Assembly (NCBI GenBank): GCA_903813345.2
Contig: CAIIXF020000008.1
Location: 22,676,822-22,740,821 of the forward strand
DNA length: 64,000 nucleotides
Direction of reading: 5' to 3'
From: Owenia fusiformis
Lineage: Eukaryota > Annelida > Polychaeta > Sabellida > Oweniidae
Shown here: one piece after another, positions 1 through 12,600 of the stretch
Layout: every line of letters begins with the position of its first letter
Numbering within the stretch: the first letter of the stretch is position 1
Position numbers and translations under genes: made by a program
Notes under the pieces: model-generated
Databases searched by the model: none
Told to the model about the DNA's origin: nothing
The model's input: only the letters and a program-made list of their open reading frames with translations

Positions 1-528
1 TTATGACATTTTTACTGTACTGAAATCACTGGCTGGGAATCGGTGTTCACTTACACACAGGTGTTCAATACAGAAGACTCATGTGTTCATTGGGCACAGA
101 TCTTCACTTAAGGCCATAGCCTGCCACCTCTGCAAAATAATGGACTTGTCCACCTGGTCTCTTGGATCCACTTGTAAAATATATATAACCTTGGTCAATC
201 GTGTATGGCCCTATGTAAAGTCAATGCACCCTTGCTGAAATCCTAATTTTCTCAGAAGAACTCAAGTTGATCGCGTCTCAACAAGTAGATTCACCTTGGA
301 TACTATTGCTAGAATCCAACAGGACAGCGGGTCTGCTTTTTAGAACTATTTGTTGGCACTAAGCTGGAGAGAATAAAATACTTTCTTTTCCAGGAAGAAA
401 CTGTTATCTGCTGATACATGTCAAAGAGGTTCATAACTTGATTGTCTTTCACTGTTGCTTCCTGATGCCCTTCCCCATCTTGTAAGACATGCTACATGTG
501 TGAATAATGCCCTTAATGAAGTTTTACA

Positions 529-643
529 ATGTTCCAGGATAAAGCTGCTATTGACATTAAGACAGTTCCAGTTGATGGAACTGGAGATGAAGAGGATGGG
601 GAGCATAACAAAGCCCTTCAAGGGAGCACATTGGATGATACAG
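529..643 (+). CDS. FRMD8: FRMD8-like candidate first coding exon
   Basis: ATG 529 has A at -3, and an in-frame TGA at 517-519 closes the frame upstream. The exon is open to a donor CAG|GTAGAG at 643/644 and encodes an acidic stretch (VDGTGDEEDGEHNKALQG). It ends in phase 1, which fits the next candidate exon. Alternatively the 5' edge is a splice acceptor (TTCCAG|GAT, exon from 538) and the true start lies outside the window. No conserved domain is present, so the call rests on splice signal, open frame and phase. Confidence 0.45.
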
Positions 644-3600
644 GTAGAGACATTGCCTTTATTGCTTCTGCTCTTAATTTGCAATTGTCTGTCTCTTTCA
701 TGTTATTTATAGACAAAATTACCTTTATGTTAGGGAAAGGATCAGAACATCAATGAACACCAAACCACAAATTGTTTTGAACACAGGTGATTCTTTTAGC
801 AAGCTTCATTTTGTTGGTAGTGTTGATTTTCTGATATCAAATTTATTTTACAATACAAAATTAAATTCTCAGCAGTTGCCATGGAATGTTTCTTGATTTT
901 CATGATTTAGGCGTAGACTTACAGATTTCTGTAGTCTGATAATAAAGCTATAAATGAGAACTGCAGTTTGCGTTTTGATGGGATATTGTTCAGTATTACG
1001 GTGAAACATGTATATCCAAACACCTGGCTAATCCGAACATCATCCAATATGAACACTTTTTTCCAGTCCCTTTTCCTCCAAGTGACATCCATGTTAAATC
1101 TTGAAATCTGAACAGCTCCTAATCCAAATGTTTTCAGTAGTTCCCCATGGCGTTCAAATTAGACAGGTTTTACTGAAGATTATTTTCCACTAGTTTTATA
1201 TTTTCGCAACATTATGTTAATATTAAATGTAATTTGTTGGGATTGTGTCAATTGTTGAGCATTCATGAAGTAGATTTTGCCAACCAGCTAGATTGTCTAT
1301 CTACTACTAAGAAAAAATGTTATAAGCCCCAATTGAGATATTCCTAATCAACATTCTGGGAAACATGCCAGGATAAGGACAAATAAACTAAGTGGACTCC
1401 TGATGGGAGGTATAACAAGGTGAGAAAGGGTTTTTGAAGTAATGAAAGGAATTAAGGTTATTAAAAATGGACAAATTGCAACAAAATGAAATGAAATGAG
1501 AAATCATAATAATGAGGCTCTTTTGCATCACATTTTTAGTCCCTCATTTTTATAAAATGTTTTAAATTTGAGCATCATTATTTTGTCACCATTGCATTAA
1601 GGAATCAGATAAATATGGCTATTAAATCAAAGTGAAATGTGTGATATCTTGAATTGAGATAAAGGGAATCAAAACTACCCCATTTGGAGCCCCATGAGAA
1701 ATATCCCACTGCTGAAGTCATGTTTTTAATTGCAATGAGAAAAACTTTGATTCTATATACCTGATACCATAAATTCATTTAGAGTAAGAGACTTTATAAG
1801 GACTTTAGCATTGTGTTGTTTGAAGTTTATTTGTTGTATTATTAGTATTTGGCACATTTGTAGATACGAGTATTCATGTAATTTTGCCAGGATTTGAAGA
1901 TGGTTGTTTTTTATAAATTGAATTAAGATATTGATATCTATTTATTTTACCTTTACTACAAATCAATGTTCACCATTTCAAGTAAAACTCAACATATGGA
2001 ACTGAAATACAGTCCAAACTGCCAAATTGGAGATGATCAAAATTAATAACCCATCTGACAAACTTCATCTTGATAAGAAACAAAGTGGAAATATTCATGC
2101 TGAAAAACACTTGCCATTGATAAGGTCACATGACCTTTTTCCAGGAATATGATGTTTATATCTACTGTAAACAAACAAGTATAGACATCATCCTAAACTG
2201 GTTAACATCTACTGGTATAGTTGATTTTGAAATTCAGACACTCTAACCTAGGCTAGAATAATTACATTTGTTCCCAGTTGAAATTCAAATTGTAATGAAA
2301 AAATTGGCTTTGTAATCAACTTAACATGAAATCATACCAATGTCATCCATAGTGGTTGATTAAATAGAAATCTTTGCTAAATTACATGAAAGCCAGTGAT
2401 GGAGTTACCATGACAACAGAGAGTGGGGGTTTCAGCTCGACTACCCTCCCAGCTAAATGCAAAGGTAGCTAGATATAGCAAATATCAGATTTTCATAAAC
2501 ATCACTTTAACTTTTCTGCAACTTATAATATATTAGAGCATCATGCTCTTTGACAAGCCTTAATTCGTTCCTACATCAGATTTAATTTGATCCCATCCCC
2601 CTTTGTAGATTAAGCTGGTCATAGGTCACTGTTAATCAATGTTGTCTCAGCTTAGAAAGCTTGTCTTCACATTGCATGAAGCTTGTCAAAATATCAGTTC
2701 AAATAACATGATTTCAATACAGTTCCTAAAATTATTTATTTATTTGTCTTAGAGCATATTTTTATATGTATGTATGTATATTACATTAATTATCCACACA
2801 ATCACAAAATCTCTCCAGGATATATCCTCAAGTTGGTGCGAAATTCTTATTTTCACAACGTTGATCAAAGTTTTAATGATTTTTCCACTTTCAAATGTGT
2901 GAAAATGGGTTTCCTATTGGGTATGAGCAAAATTTCCCCACTTGCTTCAGTGCTGATGTGATTACAGCATTTCTAAAAAGTAGCAAAAATATGCTCTGTA
3001 TGCAATTAATGTACAATATTAGAAATCTGTCAATATATTCTACAGTGAGTGTGATCTATCTTGGGGATGGCAGGTTTAGATTTGACATACATTTAGTATA
3101 GATTAGCTAGTATATATAATAGATATATTACATGTATTACGATGCAAGATTTTGTTCAGGGTTTAACATCATTTTTTTGTTGAGTCATATTGTGGCTTGC
3201 TTTTTCGACCATGAGGTTTTAGGATCATAGAACTACAGTATTGCTCCAGTATGGGTCATGGGATGATATTGCTGATTTCTCTGTTTTCCTTAGTTTTGCC
3301 CCTTGAGTTGAATCAATGGAATACTCCATCTCAATGCCTACTTTACCAGGATATTATGATTTAGAGAATAGTTATCCCATCGAACGAAGTTCGGAGGGAT
3401 ATAGGGAACGCGTCCGTCCGTCTGTCCGTCCCTCCGTCCGTCCGTCTGTCCGTCCCTCCGTCCGTCCGTATGTCCGTCCGTCCGTCCGTCCGGGCAATAA
3501 CTCAAATACCGTTGGCCCGATTTTGTTCATACTTTGTACACATATACCCTATTGGGGTAGAAGTTCTGCTCAAAAGACGATTTTCAAAATGTCCGCTCAT

Positions 3601-6600
3601 TTCAAAATGGTGGCCATTTTAGTGCCGAATTTAAAGTAATTTAGGTGCAATATGTAAAACTGTAATAGCAATATGTTTTAGATGTAAAAAAATTATATAG
3701 GACATTAATAAAGCTAGAAATGTAGATATTAAAGAAGCACATGGCAGCCATCTTGAAAAATGGCGGCCTTTACTCGTTACTTTACGATTTTTGCTGTAAC
3801 TCGAAATGTAGTGGAGGGATTTTGTTCATATTTGGTATGTGAATACTATAAACATTGCACACTGTCTAAAGACACTTTTGGTAGAAGGTGGCCATTTTAA
3901 AAAATGGCCGCCATTTTGAAAAATGGCCGCCTTTTTAACCTATTTTACTATAACTCGAAAAGTAGTGAAGCAATTTTGTTCATATTTGGTATGTGAATAC
4001 TATAAGGATGGCACACTGTCTAATGACACTTTTGGTAGAAGGCGGCCATTTTTCAAAATGGCCGCCATTTTAACGTATTTTACTATAACTCGAAAAGTAG
4101 TGGAGTGATTTTGTTCATATTTGGTATGTGAATACTAAAAGCATGACACACTATCCTTAGACACTTTTAGTAGAAGGTGGCCATTTTGAAAAAAATTTTG
4201 AAAAATGACCGCCATTTTAATGTATTTTATAATAATTCGAAAAGTATTAAAGCGATTTTGTTCATATTTGGTATGTGAATACTGTAAGCATGGCACACTG
4301 TCTAATGACACTTTTGGTAGAAGGCGGCCATTTTTCAAAATGGCCGCCATTTTAACGTATTTTACTATAACTCAAAAAGTAGTGGAGCGATTTTGTTCAT
4401 ATTTGGTATGTGAATACTATAAGTATGGCAAATGGTCTAATGACACTTTTGGTAGAAGGTGGCCATTTTGAAAAATGCCTGCCATTTTTGCTATATACTT
4501 TGTTTGTAAAAATGCCATCCATGGCTGTTCGATGGGATTCGCTACACTTTGGCGTTGCCGTTGTTCTGGTTTGACTTACATTTGCTCTCATAGATTGCAT
4601 AAACATATCTCTTACCCCTGGATTCTTGCCAAACATTTTACATCAAACCTTTAAATAAACTCTTTCTTGGAAAAGTTTTTTATTTCAGTGATTCATAACA
4701 GATAAATTAATCTTATAATATTACAGAATCTGATCTGACAAAGAATCATACCTTTTGAGATGAGAAGGGATCGGGTAAACCAAAATATGATAAAGGTATT
4801 ATACGGACCATATAACCAAGAGAGGTTAAGATATTTCAGAGAAATCCATACCACTTACTATTATATGCTATGTTCTCATCATGTTTTACTAAACTTGGTG
4901 CAAAATGTCTTAAACTGTTTTTTTTTAAATTATGAACTTAAGATAAAGTGTCTAATGTCAAAGAAGTCAATTATTTTTCCAAGCTTTTAGATAACCTGAA
5001 TCAGAAAACACAAAATGCAGAATTTTAAGAACTATCAAAAGACTGTTCTGCGGTGTATTAAATATAAATGATATATATATATTTATCCCATACTTGGACG
5101 TGTTACAGGTACATAAAGCCGGTTTGTAAAAACTTATATTTTCATCAGTGGGCAGATATAGCTTTACGTCCCGCTCCGAGCAGGCAGATATAGTATATCT
5201 GCCCGCTACGTCATAATCACCGCTCGCATATTTGTTCATAATTTGTAACGCTCGCGTAATGACTGTAAACGACAATGGAGAAAACACAGACAATCGGGAT
5301 CTGTTTGATGGTTTAAAGAGGGAAGGAGCATTCACTTAATCAATCAAAAATTCGAGAAAATAAAGGCGGGAATATTTGTGAGAACAGGAAAACAAAACTG
5401 GACATGATTATTCTAAAATATTTCCACGACTGAACAATGTGAACCAGATGACCAAGATTGGTATGGGATAAACATATTATCCTATAGTCGGTTCAGGATA
5501 TTGGGATTATCCCTTGGCCAATATAATATATTTTCCCTCGGGACCCGCGGCCCTCGGGCAAATATATTATATTAGCCTCGGGATAATCCCAATATCCTGA
5601 ACCTCATATAGGATAATCTCTATATATATATCACCCTAAATATAAATGGTGGTATTTCAAAAAGCCCATTTTCATTCTTCAAGCTACATTATTAAGTATT
5701 ATTTTGCTAGATTTGCACTATACTGTTTCCAATAAAAGCTTTTTGAGTTTGTGTTCACATCATTATCATTATTTTCATATCTTTAGTTTGTTATAACATG
5801 TTTTCTATCTGTCTCTGTAGGTTCACATTGTATTTTATATTATACTATAAGCAGTGGCATGCATGCAAGCTAAATTACTCATACATCATAATACTAAATA
5901 TAATTCTTATTTATTAATGCTTATTTTATGCACAATTCTATTTCCTCAAAAAAAGTTAAGGACCAGTCTTTTTCCTCATAGATTTACATGTTAAACCCCA
6001 TGTATCTTTGAACTCTTTTTTAAGCCCGAAACAAATGAAAAACTGATAATGTAAATGGGTATGTATCTTATCTCTATTTTCTTTCAGGAAATTAAAAATT
6101 TAATCTCCCTATTACAATAGGTAAAAAATTGATGTCAAAGTTGAGGAATTTAAAAGAATGGTAGAACCCATGTTAACCAGTGGGAAATGGTGGGTTAATG
6201 GCAGATCAGATTTTGGGATTTCTATTCAGTAAAACATTTATTAGAAATAATTTCTGAGTAGACGATTGAATTGTTTTACTTTCTGTATTTTTAATGTTAA
6301 GCTTACTTTGTGAGAATTTCCGATAGAGCATCAAAGTATTTTTGACAACTCATTTTTGACCCCCTGTGTTATTTCAATGAGAGGTTTATTGAGAAATAAT
6401 TTTGACTTTTGATACTCATAACTTTGTAAAACCTGGAGAAACAAATCAATGTTTTGTTATGTACAAGTTAGCAAATTCAATTTTCTATTTGAATTTCATT
6501 TTTGGATGGGTGGATATTTTCTCACATGACTTTTGGCAACCCAACCATTTCCCATTCAGCGCTTGCATTAGGTTAGAAAATTTGTGAGTCCCAAGGACGC

Positions 6601-9600
6601 AATTTTTAAAAAAAAAGTGTGTCCTTTGAAAAAAAAGTATGTCCCCTACTTTTGGCATCATCGTGTTGTTTTGAGGTGGCATGCCTTGTTAATGAAGAAT
6701 GTTGGAATTCTGCACATCCTGTTTTTTGGGCGAATTTGTTTCCTTTGGTACATCGCGTACAAATGTCACACTTCATTCCGATAATAATATTGGAGTTTTC
6801 TTTCCTAACTGGCTGTAACCAATCGAACTCTGTTTCCCATTCGGGAATGTATGTTCTAACCTTACTTGTCATATTTTCAGTTTTTGATTTCTTGCCGCGA
6901 ATTTAAAACGGAAGTAAACGTTAAGTACGGACTGAATAAATGCATGTTCGTTCATTCGACAATGAATACATTTTATTTCATGAATAACTCATATTTGTTT
7001 CTGAATAGGAAAAACTGTGGCGTGTCATGGTTTCAAATCTAAAAATAAACAAAGTCGAAAAAATTTGAGAGAATCATGATTATTTGTAAATATTCAACAT
7101 GTTGAGCCTTATTTACGATTCAAATAAAGGTGAGAGATCATAATTATTTGTTTTTGTTAGGTATCGTCGTAAACACATTGTAGTATTGACCTAAAAAAAA
7201 TTTGCGTCCAAAAAACGGAAATATTTTCAATTTTTGCGTCCTCCAAATTATTTTTGAGTCCTTAACATGTACGGGACGCCGTTAATGCAAGCCCTGCCAT
7301 TGGTTTATATGGGTTATACCTTTTTTTTAAATTCAACAAATTTAACATCATTTTTGACCTATTATTAGTGAGAGATTAAATTGAAAATTTTCTGAAATAT
7401 AGAAAATAGTCAAGGTACATATCCATTTACATTATCAGTTTTTCTTTTATTCTTTTATTTCGGGATTAGAAAATAGAGTTCAAAGATACATTGGGCGGTT
7501 TAACATATAAACCTAGGAGGAAAAAGACTGGTACTTATTGTATTTGTAAAATCATCTGTGTTTCTGATATTTTTGCAACAACTGTATCATATATCATTAA
7601 ATGTAATTGAAATTTCAAAATCAGGATGGTTGAAATATATTTGTGAAATGGGCCACTTATCTATAGAAGTGATTGGATTTAGTTTCTTATATTGTTTGTC
7701 ACCTGTGTCTATTTTTACATAGCACCCATTCATGATGTCATGTTATTTGTATACTACTCTTTGTGAAATATATTTCTTATTATATGTTCATGCAATTTTA
7801 AAATGGATTTTTATTACCCATTCTTTTTAAAAGTATATTCATGGATGCAGAGCTGCAAAATAAATTTTGACATCTCTGTGTAAACTCTGGCATGTATTGG
7901 AATGTCATTATAATTACTGACTGTGAAAGGAATAAAGAATATTACATCCATAAAAGCTTTTTAATGGGAGGTCCTAGATAAAGGCTCCTCAGGATGAATC
8001 TCATATCTAAAATCTGTTGAAAGCCCATGCTTAAATCTGCATTTAACTGATGTATCTCATACCTACAAATTTTAACTTTTGCACTTTTTCAATACAAATG
8101 TAAATTGGAGAAGTTATGATGGCCGAGTACAATAAAAACTCAGACTTTTTACTGGGCATGTCTTTGAATTGTAAAGCGCTTTATTTATAGATGTTGTTCC
8201 TGCTGACTCAGAGAAATCAGATCTCTATCAAAAACGTCAAAATATGATGCGAAACAAAGGTATAATGTCTGCATGTACTGCCTTACTATCACTCCTGTCT
8301 TGTTGATTACAACACTTAACATCACTCTTACTTCTAACATTGGCTTAGGCCAGAGTAGAAATAAATAAATACAGTGTTTATTAGTTCATGGTTTTCATAT
8401 ATTGAGAGAGGATAAATAAGGGTTATGTACTGGGAGGTTTTGGATATGGGGTTTATCCAGAGGGAGATATGCATATCTACCTGAGGGACCGTAGGGACCG
8501 AAGGTAGATGTGCATACCTCACGAGGGATGAACCCAATATCCAAACCGACCGTACATAACTGCTTTATCCTATACCAAGTAGAGTTTTCTAATTTTCTTT
8601 CGATTTTTTCAATTTTTTCACATTTTTCTAATTTCTTTCAATTTTTTCAAATTTTAATTTTTTAAATTTTTTTCACATTTTTTCTTTTTTTCAATTTTTT
8701 AAAAAAAATTTAAATTTTTTTTTTCGAAGCGGGAAGATATGCGCTGGAGCGGGAGATATGGCGGGAGATATGGAGGTTCAGGATATGGAAACCTCAATAC
8801 GGGATATATCTTACCAACTTATCTCCCTAAAACTCTACTTGGCATAGGATAATGTTTTTTATTTCTTTTAAGATTGATGGACGAATGTGGTGATCACTGA
8901 TCAGATGGGGTCAATGGCTTCTTTTTCAAAGTGTCCAACCCTTGGTTTCCAATATTTCAAATGCCTCAAACAAAATTCACTTTGAAACGTGAACACTGTG
9001 TTTATTTATTCATTTAATTATAGCCTTTTTCTATACTATATACTGTATACATGGCTACATATAGACACATGTAAACAGATCAGGCCATTGTATATCCACA
9101 GAATATATCTCAGTTGGGGGCAACCCCTCAATTTATTTGTAAAATATTTTATTTGTGCATAAAATTGTTGATTGGTTTTCCTCATTTCTCAAAATTAGTA
9201 AAAAACAAGCTTTGTAGTTAGGTAAATATCATATTGACACTCACTCTCTATGCTCATGCTCATTTGGTCAATATCATATTTCCTTCGGTCAATATATTAC
9301 ACTGGAATAAAATTCATATTGAAAGTCAACTATAATAAGCTGTTATTTTTAACTTATTTAGACATTGGCTTTATAACATTCTCTAAAGCGACTTGACAAA
9401 AATGTTATCAAAATCATTATATTTTACTGTATTTTTATCGTACCTAAAATGGTATAGTATGATATCGTCTATATTGCGGGTGGCGGCATCTCACTTTTCT
9501 TTTCATTGCGATTCCAGGAAAACCACTTTACAAATTTTCTTCACATTTTCACAAATGTTACATTGTAAGAAATTCTTGAGTGATTAACTTTACGGTAGCC

Positions 9601-12600
9601 ATATTGGATTCTGGCAGCCATTTTGAAGTTTTTAGATATGTCACCGCAATTCCAGGAAAACCACTTAACGGATTTACTTCAACTTTTCACACATGTTGCA
9701 TTGGTAGAGCTGATTAACTTTTCAGCAGCTATCTTGCATTCTGGCGGCCATTTTGGAAGTTTTTGAATAGATCTTGTCATTGCAATGACAAGAAAACCAC
9801 TTTAATGATTTACTTCAAATGTTCACACATGTTACATGGTAAGAAGTTCTAGAGCTCATTAACTTTTCGGTGGCCATCATCCATTCTGACGGCCATTTTG
9901 GAAGTTTTTAGATAAATCTTGTCAACGCGATTCCAGGAAAACCACTCAACGGAATTACTTCAAATTTTTACACATGTTACAAGGTAAGAAGTTCTAGAGC
10001 TGATTAATTTTTCGGTGACCATCTTGCTTTCTGGGTCAACAAGCCCACACTGCTATGTTTTAGGTACGATATTGTTCACCCTGTGCCTTTTTGATTAAAA
10101 ATGATTAAAATAATTTCAACTACACTTGTAAACAATCAAATCTAAGTTTTTATTTGAGAGCTTAGATTGCCTATCTACATTTTACCAAGTTAATAGTATA
10201 ATGAAGAATGGCAAACTAGTGTCACTTACTCTAGCATGCAAATTAAAGATGCATACACTGAAGCTAAACAGTAACAATGTGTGAGCTTGTGTTATATGTT
10301 CCTTATGCAAATGTTTTGGTAGTCTGCACCCTTAACTTACCATTCCCAAACTATTCACTTCCTGTTTTTGTTTGCTTTATTATTAACTTACTTGGTGTAC
10401 ATTCTCTTTCGAAATGAAGGTAAAAAATAGTTCATTTGTGTGCTTAATGCTATAATATAACTTTAAAATCACTGTTAACTATTTCTGTGTGTATTATGTG
10501 TTTTTCATATTTTCTTTTTCTTGTTCTATTTCGGTGAACCTTGGACTGCCCATTAGTGTTTTCTGATGTTGGCCTTAGTGGTTTGAATCTAGGCTAACTG
10601 CCTGTTATAGACAGGTGCATGAACCTTCTTGTACCATTTATATTGTTTAAACCCCTCTCATTATTAATTTTTAATGTACTAAGTCATGTATTTTGATTTA
10701 CAGGGGGAATTACTCAGATGCGAGTAGGTAGTTACCAGTTTCGCCACCAGGTGGCTGATTCGGGGGAATTAACATGGCAGGGTATTACAAAATTCCCTTA
10801 AACTTGAATGTGCATCAGTTTTAGTGGTTCACTTTTCGTGTTACCCTTATGTATCTGATAGTTATACAAATTAAAATATGTCCAGTAAAAGAAAATACTA
10901 TCTGCCCAACACAAGAAAAGATGTTTCACTTTTTGTGGTTTTACAATATGGGGTCTATGGGGAATCTCCCCGACGTAGAAGTCATATTTTCAAAGAAAAT
11001 TAAATTTTCAAAGTTGAAAAACTCTTTTCAAAACCACATTTCTAAATGTAATTTTACATGAAGATCTCAAATATGACATCAGTTTGACTGAATTGTGAAT
11101 TTTTAATGACGTAAATCAAGATTATTTCTACTCGCATCTGGAATATTGAGAATTAAAGTATTAAATGTCTTTTTATGTGCAAGGATTAAAATACCATTTG
11201 AAAAATCTCAACAAGTTTAGACCACTTCAATAGATCCCTATTTATTTTTTAATAATACTACAATAAAATACATTTCTCTCACAAACAGTGTAAGAATTCA
11301 AAGAAATGTCTGCAGTGAAGTACTTTATGTTCATGCTCTCTTGTGTGTTTGCTTTCTTTCAGACTTCCTCATACTAAAAACTTTTTGGCTTGTACCAATA
11401 GAAATAACATGTATGTTAATGTAGAATATATTTATACATAAGGCTTGTTAACTATATGAGTCATCGATTTTTGAATCAGTTTTGAATTTTGAGATTTTTG
11501 GTTTCAAAAAGTTTGATAGGGAAAATGTGTCAGTGAACAAACATTATGGTTTCTTTACTGTCACTTCAACACTTCCTTATAAGAATGGATTTAAAATTAT
11601 AAATAATCATTAGGATTTTGTCAGATTAATGTTTGGTCATTTTAAGATAGAGACAGTTTGAAAGTTTATGATATTGGATTAAGATGGCAAGTAGGAAGAT
11701 TCAGATGATAAGTATGATTTTTTTCTATCTAAGAATTATTATTCAATCTTTTTCCAGGGATTTAGCATTTGAAAATGTGTGTCATGACAACAATATGTTT
11801 CTATCATTTTCTAAGCTTAAAAACATTTCTAACAGGACTAATTTGGGTTGTTGATTAAATCTTTAATGATAAAAGCTTTTTACAGAGAAGAACGAAAAGG
11901 ACAAACTTCTCCCGAAGATCACGATAGACTCTTCCGCATCAAGACAGAAGAGCTACATCACTGCCACACGTCCCGATAGCTACGGAATGACTAGTGCAAT
12001 GTCAGATGCATCGGCTAAACGTAAGTAGTTTTACCAAGTGTCATATAGTTAGCTCAGACAGAAATTAACATTCCAACAGGTCAATATTCTTTATATTATA
12101 TCTAGACATTCGGATAATATTGATCCAGGGTTGAGGGTAGAATGTATTTAGTCTAATTTTGTACCCTTTTAGACCAAAGTAATTCAAAACACTGGTTCAC
12201 CCATATTTGTTCTGGACTGCTTTTAAATGCACCAAACTGAATATTTTGTAGATGAGTTACCAGCTCTTTCATGCTGGCAAAGATGACTTGTGTCAGAAAA
12301 ATCAACTCCTGTTTTTATTGTTTTTGTTGACATGGAATTAATGAAATGGAAACTTGAAATAGTCCCATAATGCTTAAATATTTAAATGCAGTTTCAAAAT
12401 AAGAGATAATTGTTTTAAAAGCAAACTTTTTAGAAGGATGCCTCAGTTGCACTAAGGGTAAGGTTACCAGCTATTTCTATGTTGTATTTTATGTACATTT
12501 ATCAAATTCTATCATGTTGTCTGCTATTAGTAATGAATTTGTAAGCTTTACAGATCCTATATTATGAGCTTAAAATTATGAATTATATTTTTATATTATG

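Larger units (their letters stand above)
3375..4569 (+). mobile_element. non-autonomous Helitron-like element, copy 1
   Basis: The element starts with TC after A (3374) and ends CTGG followed by T, the A-TC..CTRR-T insertion form of Helitrons. It begins with a hairpin (ATCCCATCGAAC / GTTCGGAGGGAT). A TCCG/TCTG microsatellite (about 3412-3490) follows, then ATAACTCAAATACCG, five tandem units (3770-4490), and GTTCGATGGGATTCGCTAC near the 3' end. Copy 2 at 47409-48182 has the same order. No Rep/helicase ORF is present. Confidence 0.75.

Noticed and set aside
3316-3639. 107-codon frame with an Arg-Pro-Ser-Val repeat
   Set aside because: Produced by the TCCG microsatellite of the Helitron-like element.
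4967-5335. 122-codon minus-strand frame
   Set aside because: Longest non-Pax frame, but without recognisable domain, low complexity in composition and next to repeat DNA. Likely chance.
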